42,492 nt of DNA from Hyphochytrium catenoides (taxonomy: Eukaryota > Sar > Hyphochytriomycetes > Hyphochytriales > Hyphochytriaceae), in the NCBI GenBank assembly GCA_900088475.1, contig FLMG01001331.1, forward strand, positions 1 through 42,492, read 5' to 3'. Shown in pieces: positions 38,589 through 42,492 of this stretch. The translations under genes and the position numbers were made by a program. The first letter of the stretch is position 1. The number at the start of each line of letters is the position of its first letter. The notes under the pieces were generated by a model. It made no database searches. It saw only the letters and a program-made list of their open reading frames with translations, and was not told the DNA's origin.

Positions 38589-40202
38589 TGGGAGATTACT
38601 AGCTCAGGAGGACAGAAGCAGAGGAGGAAAGAAGGAACGAAGGACGAGAAGAGTCCAGGCCAGCCCGTCCTCCTCCCTTCTTCCTCATTCTTGGTACAAA
38701 TACCCTTCTGATGATTGGTGGCTTCTGCTCAGTTCAAAGCTTTAGCTGATCATCAGGTAACACGATGATCAGCTTACCGCGCCTGTAACGACCTTCGCCC
38801 GATCCCTCGCTACAGGGACCTGCTGCACCATGATCAACCGTCCGCTGAAGCTTTCATGCCAACACCCATTGAACTATTTATTAGTCTGTGATCCTAATTG
38901 AAGACTGATGAAAGATACTGCCTGTGAAAGCTTCAGGAGTTAACATGCCGACCGTTACTGAGTGCGGAGTGCCCAGCACTTGAGGTCTAAACCCAAGAGC
39001 GAAGTCCTGTTGTTGGTCCTGTCCCTCGAGCCGATAGCATAGAGCCAAGTCAGGTGAGCAAGATTGGTCAACAAGAATACTATCGACTAAGCCTTAGGTG
39101 GGCAACAAGTCCCCCTAATGACAAGCTAACCACCACGTAAGCCTTTCCTCCTTTCTGTCCGGGTGCTGTCTCTCCATGTACCTGCCCCAGATCATCATCA
39201 TCCTCTCCTGTCAGGTCAAGCTTCACTCTAACTTAGCTGGACAGTAGATATTATCCATGTACCAAAAGGCGGTTCACTGAATCAGGTGGTGCCCTATCCT
39301 CATCTTCTGGTCTACCTCTGGTGGTTGCCCTTCGTGATGAGCATTATCAACGGACGGACAGCTCGCTAGGCTTGGCACGGGCAGATCATGGCTACGCTGA
39401 TCACCATCAAGAGGCACGCGGGCAAGGAAGCTTGAGATGGTAAGTGTTAACAGCAATTAGAGAGAAGACGAAGATTCTCAAATGCAGTAGTAGGTCGCGT
39501 CGTCTTTGGAGGCGAGAGGCAGACGAACAACGGAAGACGCCGAGATCGATGCAAGCTCATTCTGGGTCATCCTGCCAACAACCGTGGCGATGGGCAAGCG
39601 GTTACTTCTTCCATGGTGCTATAAATGGGAAAGCATGAAAGCATTATCGTGCTTTTAGCAATTATAAGCTTCTGAACGTTTTAGCTTCAGTGTAGCTGTC
39701 ACACGACACCTATCTTTCTACTTCCTCAAGAGCAGGCGCCGGAGCCACGGCCTGTAACCTAGTATTGAAAGAGAAGAGAATAAGAGCTGCTTACGATAAG
39801 CTCTAACAAAGGTCGATAGTCAATCATTCCTTAGCTGCCAGCCTTGGCAGCTCCTCGCCATTGAGTCCTCTACACTCCGTCCTTCTCCATCAAGCTTTCA
39901 CTACGTTACTTTCAGGACTCCAAACAAGTCACTAGTCCCCACTGTTACCAGTCTGAAAGATCTGCCTTCTGGTCGCCATCTCCGTTTAGCAGCGCCATCG
40001 GCTTTCTTTCTCTTACACCACGACCGGCTGCTCAAATTTTCTTCGTGTATGATAAACACTAACCCTGATGCGCTTGACGTACTTCCTCTGTTGGCTGGTG
40101 GCCATGACATCAGTCCTAATATACGTCACCACCATTCCGCGTGCCTTCTTTCTATATGCGCCAACTCTTCAGGTCTCCTCCAGACTCTGGACGAGCGCTC
40201 CC

Positions 40203-42492
40203 ATGACCAGCCAAAATATCAGCTCAGCTGCTGAGGGTCTGGGCATTGCCTCTCAGGTTGCCCTTGAAGCTCCAACTTTGCCTGTCCGGAAAAGCAGTGG
40301 CAGCGGTGCAGATGAAGAGGGAGAGGGCTCAGGAAGCTTAAGGGCTATCAGCTTCCTTAGAAGAAGAAGAAGTGCGTCCAGTGCCTATTCTTCCACGTCA
40401 TCCACTCCCTTCTGTAGGGACATGCTGGTGCAATGGGCTAGTGCATGTGTGGACACCGGCGCCTATCTTCATCAGAAATGCGACACGCCAGAGTTCAACA
40501 ACAAAGTCTGCCTTCTCGAGGTTGACGAGAGAGACCTTGTCACTGACAGGAACCCCAAGTCAAAACAGACCTCAACTTCGGCATCGACAGTCGAGCTCTC
40601 CCTGTGGGAAGTAGACTTCACACACTCCTTGGAGGCCCTGTTAGTCGGGTACTTCAGCAAGTATGCGCCATCAATCTTAGACTCAGCAACTCAGGCCGAA
40701 GTGGTGCTGAAGGCGCAGGCTGGATATGGCAGCTGCAGGATCATCCAAGAGGGAAGACTTTCACCTGGCTGGCTCACTCCTTACCTAGTTGCCGCAGAGC
40801 TCAAGCAGGAAGATGTCACAAGTGAGAATGGTACCATCACTTCCAGCACCGCCAAATACCAGGACGTCTATAAAGTGACCCTGCAGGAGACATATGAGAA
40901 TCTATGGGGCCATCTTACAGCCACCTTCGTAGATGTTCCTGCACAGACCTCTCAAGTCCGATACTTCCGTGACTACATTCCTGCCATGGTCAAATCTGTT
41001 AAGTTCTTCCCACTATCAGAATCGGTGGCCCCTGAGGGCTTCCATGATAACTTCATGATGCTCAAGGCCCTGGTCCCCGGCTGTGACACTATCTCCAGGG
41101 CTAACTATCTCGTCTCCAACTGGCGCGCTACCTATTATAATACCAGTAGATTAAACTTTGAGGTGCAGGGAAATGGGTGGAAGTTTGCTTCGCCTGCCAT
41201 CATCGGCCTTGAGCTCATTCGTGTTATCGGTTATGTCTCTCATTACTATGGTCTCTCTCCTGATGATACCGGACGACTGTTGTTCAAGGGAAGAGAGCTG
41301 GATGCCGGCGCTGGCTGTAACCCTAGTGGCACCAGGAAGATATGGGATGCCTTCGTCTGTGCAGCAGTCAGGGGAGACCTTCCGTTTACCTTCAACACAA
41401 GGAGAATAGTCGCGGGGCTCATTACCGAGAGTCAACACTTCCGTACGGCTCTTCAGTCAGACTTCTCTAGCCTATTCAAAGTGCTGCAGAAACTTCATAA
41501 AAATCCAAAGCTCAGGATGAGAGCCAAAGCGGGTGCTCGAGTGGGATCAGTTCATGACCTGGACGTGACTTACATGCGTGATGTCAGCTCCATTGATCGG
41601 ACCTGGGCCGTGTACCAAGACAGTCCTTACTTGACGGGCACCTACATATCACGGGTTGGATTCTATTCCACGGCGGTGCACAACAACTTCTCAGATAGTT
41701 CTGCAGCCTTTGCTCGGATGCTGAGTTCCACAATGGACAGTAACATTCTCGCTGGCCACTTCACTGTCATGTTCCTGGAGGGCAGTGGACTTCCTCTCAA
41801 TCGCCTTGCCAATCTCACGAGAGATACTCTGAGGATTGGAGGATATGCAGACGCAGAGCTTGGCAATCGCTTGGTGGTCACAGCGACCAAGACGAATATC
41901 TCCACCGCGGGAGGCGTGGGTGGCAACCCGCGGTCCGTCGCCTATGAGAACAGAAATCTCACTGGCTGCAGCCTGGACGCCTATAAAAGGAGCGTCAGGA
42001 CCACGCTATTTGGCCGTACAGCAAGCATCATAGCCTACTGCCTCTCAGGAAAGGTGACAACCGACTATGCAGCTGTCCGTTCGCACTTCCTTTCCTATTA
42101 CACAGGGGGCAAAGGCGACACCCCGTACAAGATCAGCACGAATGACTACATTTCCATGGCTAATGAGGTGCCAGTGGTGGACATTGCAGGAAGCATGGCA
42201 ACTGTTCCTTCCAGAGACGTCCGGCCTGGTGAGGAGGGCAGTCTGGACCTCGTCTCAGACCAAGTCCTGCTGCAAGCTCTTTTGAAGACGTCAGACCGCT
42301 GTCACTTGCTGTTCTTCAATAAAAATGATGATGTGGCCACCGCTATCGCCAGCAATCGGCCGTTCTCGTACAGCAAGATCATCAACTCTGCCGGACTGGC
42401 GGAGTTCTCGTATGTGGCTGTGAGCGAGCTTTGCTATTGGGAGATGCAGAAGGAGCTGCGAGAGGGTTACGGACTGAGATATGAGCTTCGTC
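40203..42492 (+). CDS. Large intronless plus-strand protein, 3' end outside window; unknown, possibly virus-like
   Basis: A frame without stops from 40203 to the window end (763 codons and one base). I do not recognise it. Composition is that of a folded soluble protein: acidic/basic balanced, many aromatic residues, no low complexity after the first 70 residues, which are Ser-rich with an Arg run (FLRRRRS). No transmembrane helix is evident in the body. The frame is open back to 40056, with in-frame ATGs at 40068 and 40104; starting at 40068 would add a hydrophobic leader (LTYFLCWLVAM), turning it into a secreted or anchored protein. I chose 40203 because the extension differs in composition, but this is a judgement. 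Its opposite strand, lack of introns and length (comparable to dsRNA-virus coat proteins) make an endogenised viral capsid gene conceivable; I saw no motif proving it. A host gene is equally possible. Confidence 0.75.
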   Translation, partial: MTSQNISSAAEGLGIASQVALEAPTLPVRKSSGSGADEEGEGSGSLRAISFLRRRRSASSAYSSTSSTPFCRDMLVQWASACVDTGAYLHQKCDTPEFNNKVCLLEVDERDLVTDRNPKSKQTSTSASTVELSLWEVDFTHSLEALLVGYFSKYAPSILDSATQAEVVLKAQAGYGSCRIIQEGRLSPGWLTPYLVAAELKQEDVTSENGTITSSTAKYQDVYKVTLQETYENLWGHLTATFVDVPAQTSQVRYFRDYIPAMVKSVKFFPLSESVAPEGFHDNFMMLKALVPGCDTISRANYLVSNWRATYYNTSRLNFEVQGNGWKFASPAIIGLELIRVIGYVSHYYGLSPDDTGRLLFKGRELDAGAGCNPSGTRKIWDAFVCAAVRGDLPFTFNTRRIVAGLITESQHFRTALQSDFSSLFKVLQKLHKNPKLRMRAKAGARVGSVHDLDVTYMRDVSSIDRTWAVYQDSPYLTGTYISRVGFYSTAVHNNFSDSSAAFARMLSSTMDSNILAGHFTVMFLEGSGLPLNRLANLTRDTLRIGGYADAELGNRLVVTATKTNISTAGGVGGNPRSVAYENRNLTGCSLDAYKRSVRTTLFGRTASIIAYCLSGKVTTDYAAVRSHFLSYYTGGKGDTPYKISTNDYISMANEVPVVDIAGSMATVPSRDVRPGEEGSLDLVSDQVLLQALLKTSDRCHLLFFNKNDDVATAIASNRPFSYSKIINSAGLAEFSYVAVSELCYWEMQKELREGYGLRYELR

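Larger units (their letters stand above)
36214..40202. other. Long gene-poor region between the array and the right-edge gene
   Basis: About 4 kb. It contains purine-rich tracts (36666-37330), one minus-strand frame with a signal-peptide-like start (38280-38588) and otherwise only short frames. No long terminal repeats, transposase or reverse transcriptase signature were seen. The strand of genes changes across this region: everything substantial to the left is minus, the next gene is plus. Confidence 0.5.

Noticed and set aside
36214-40202. Retrotransposon or DNA transposon next to the right-edge gene
   Set aside because: I found no long terminal repeats, terminal inverted repeats, reverse transcriptase, integrase or transposase motifs in the gap.

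Overview
This is a nuclear window from a single-celled eukaryote, most likely an alga or other protist. The evidence is short spliceosomal introns (about 58-340 nt, mostly GT-AG, at least two GC-AG), a PHD/bromodomain/PWWP chromatin protein, and a stand-alone tryptophan synthase beta gene rather than the TrpA-TrpB fusion usual in fungi. I cannot name the species. No tRNA, rRNA, CRISPR array, prokaryotic operon or recognisable transposase is visible.

Left part (1-15199): four intron-containing genes, all on the minus strand. They are a very large multi-PHD, bromodomain and PWWP chromatin reader that runs off the left edge (21 exons placed); a 7-exon Fe(II)/2-oxoglutarate oxygenase resembling OGFOD3; a small 5-exon gene of unknown function; and a 9-exon tryptophan synthase beta. 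Exon borders were inferred by hand from splice signals, reading-phase continuity and domain continuity. A 116-bp tandem duplication lies between the first two genes.

Middle part (16559-36213): five tandem minus-strand paralogues of one large multi-pass membrane protein (871, 803, 846, 881 and 743 aa), each a single uninterrupted reading frame, 1.6-2.05 kb apart. I do not recognise the family. Each protein has a variable hydrophilic N-terminus, a conserved LWS/DFN/FG/H entry motif, two membrane halves that look like an ancient internal duplication, a hydrophilic middle loop with a WPL motif, and a conserved LYFLTG tail. The outer copies (1 and 5) share residues that distinguish them from the inner copies (2, 3 and 4), so the array looks nested. 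This is the best candidate in the window for an undescribed system.

Right part (36214-42492): about 4 kb with little coding content (purine-rich tracts and one possible small secreted-protein frame), followed by a plus-strand intronless frame of at least 763 codons that runs off the right edge. It is the only substantial plus-strand gene. It matches nothing I recognise; a viral capsid-like origin is only a hypothesis.
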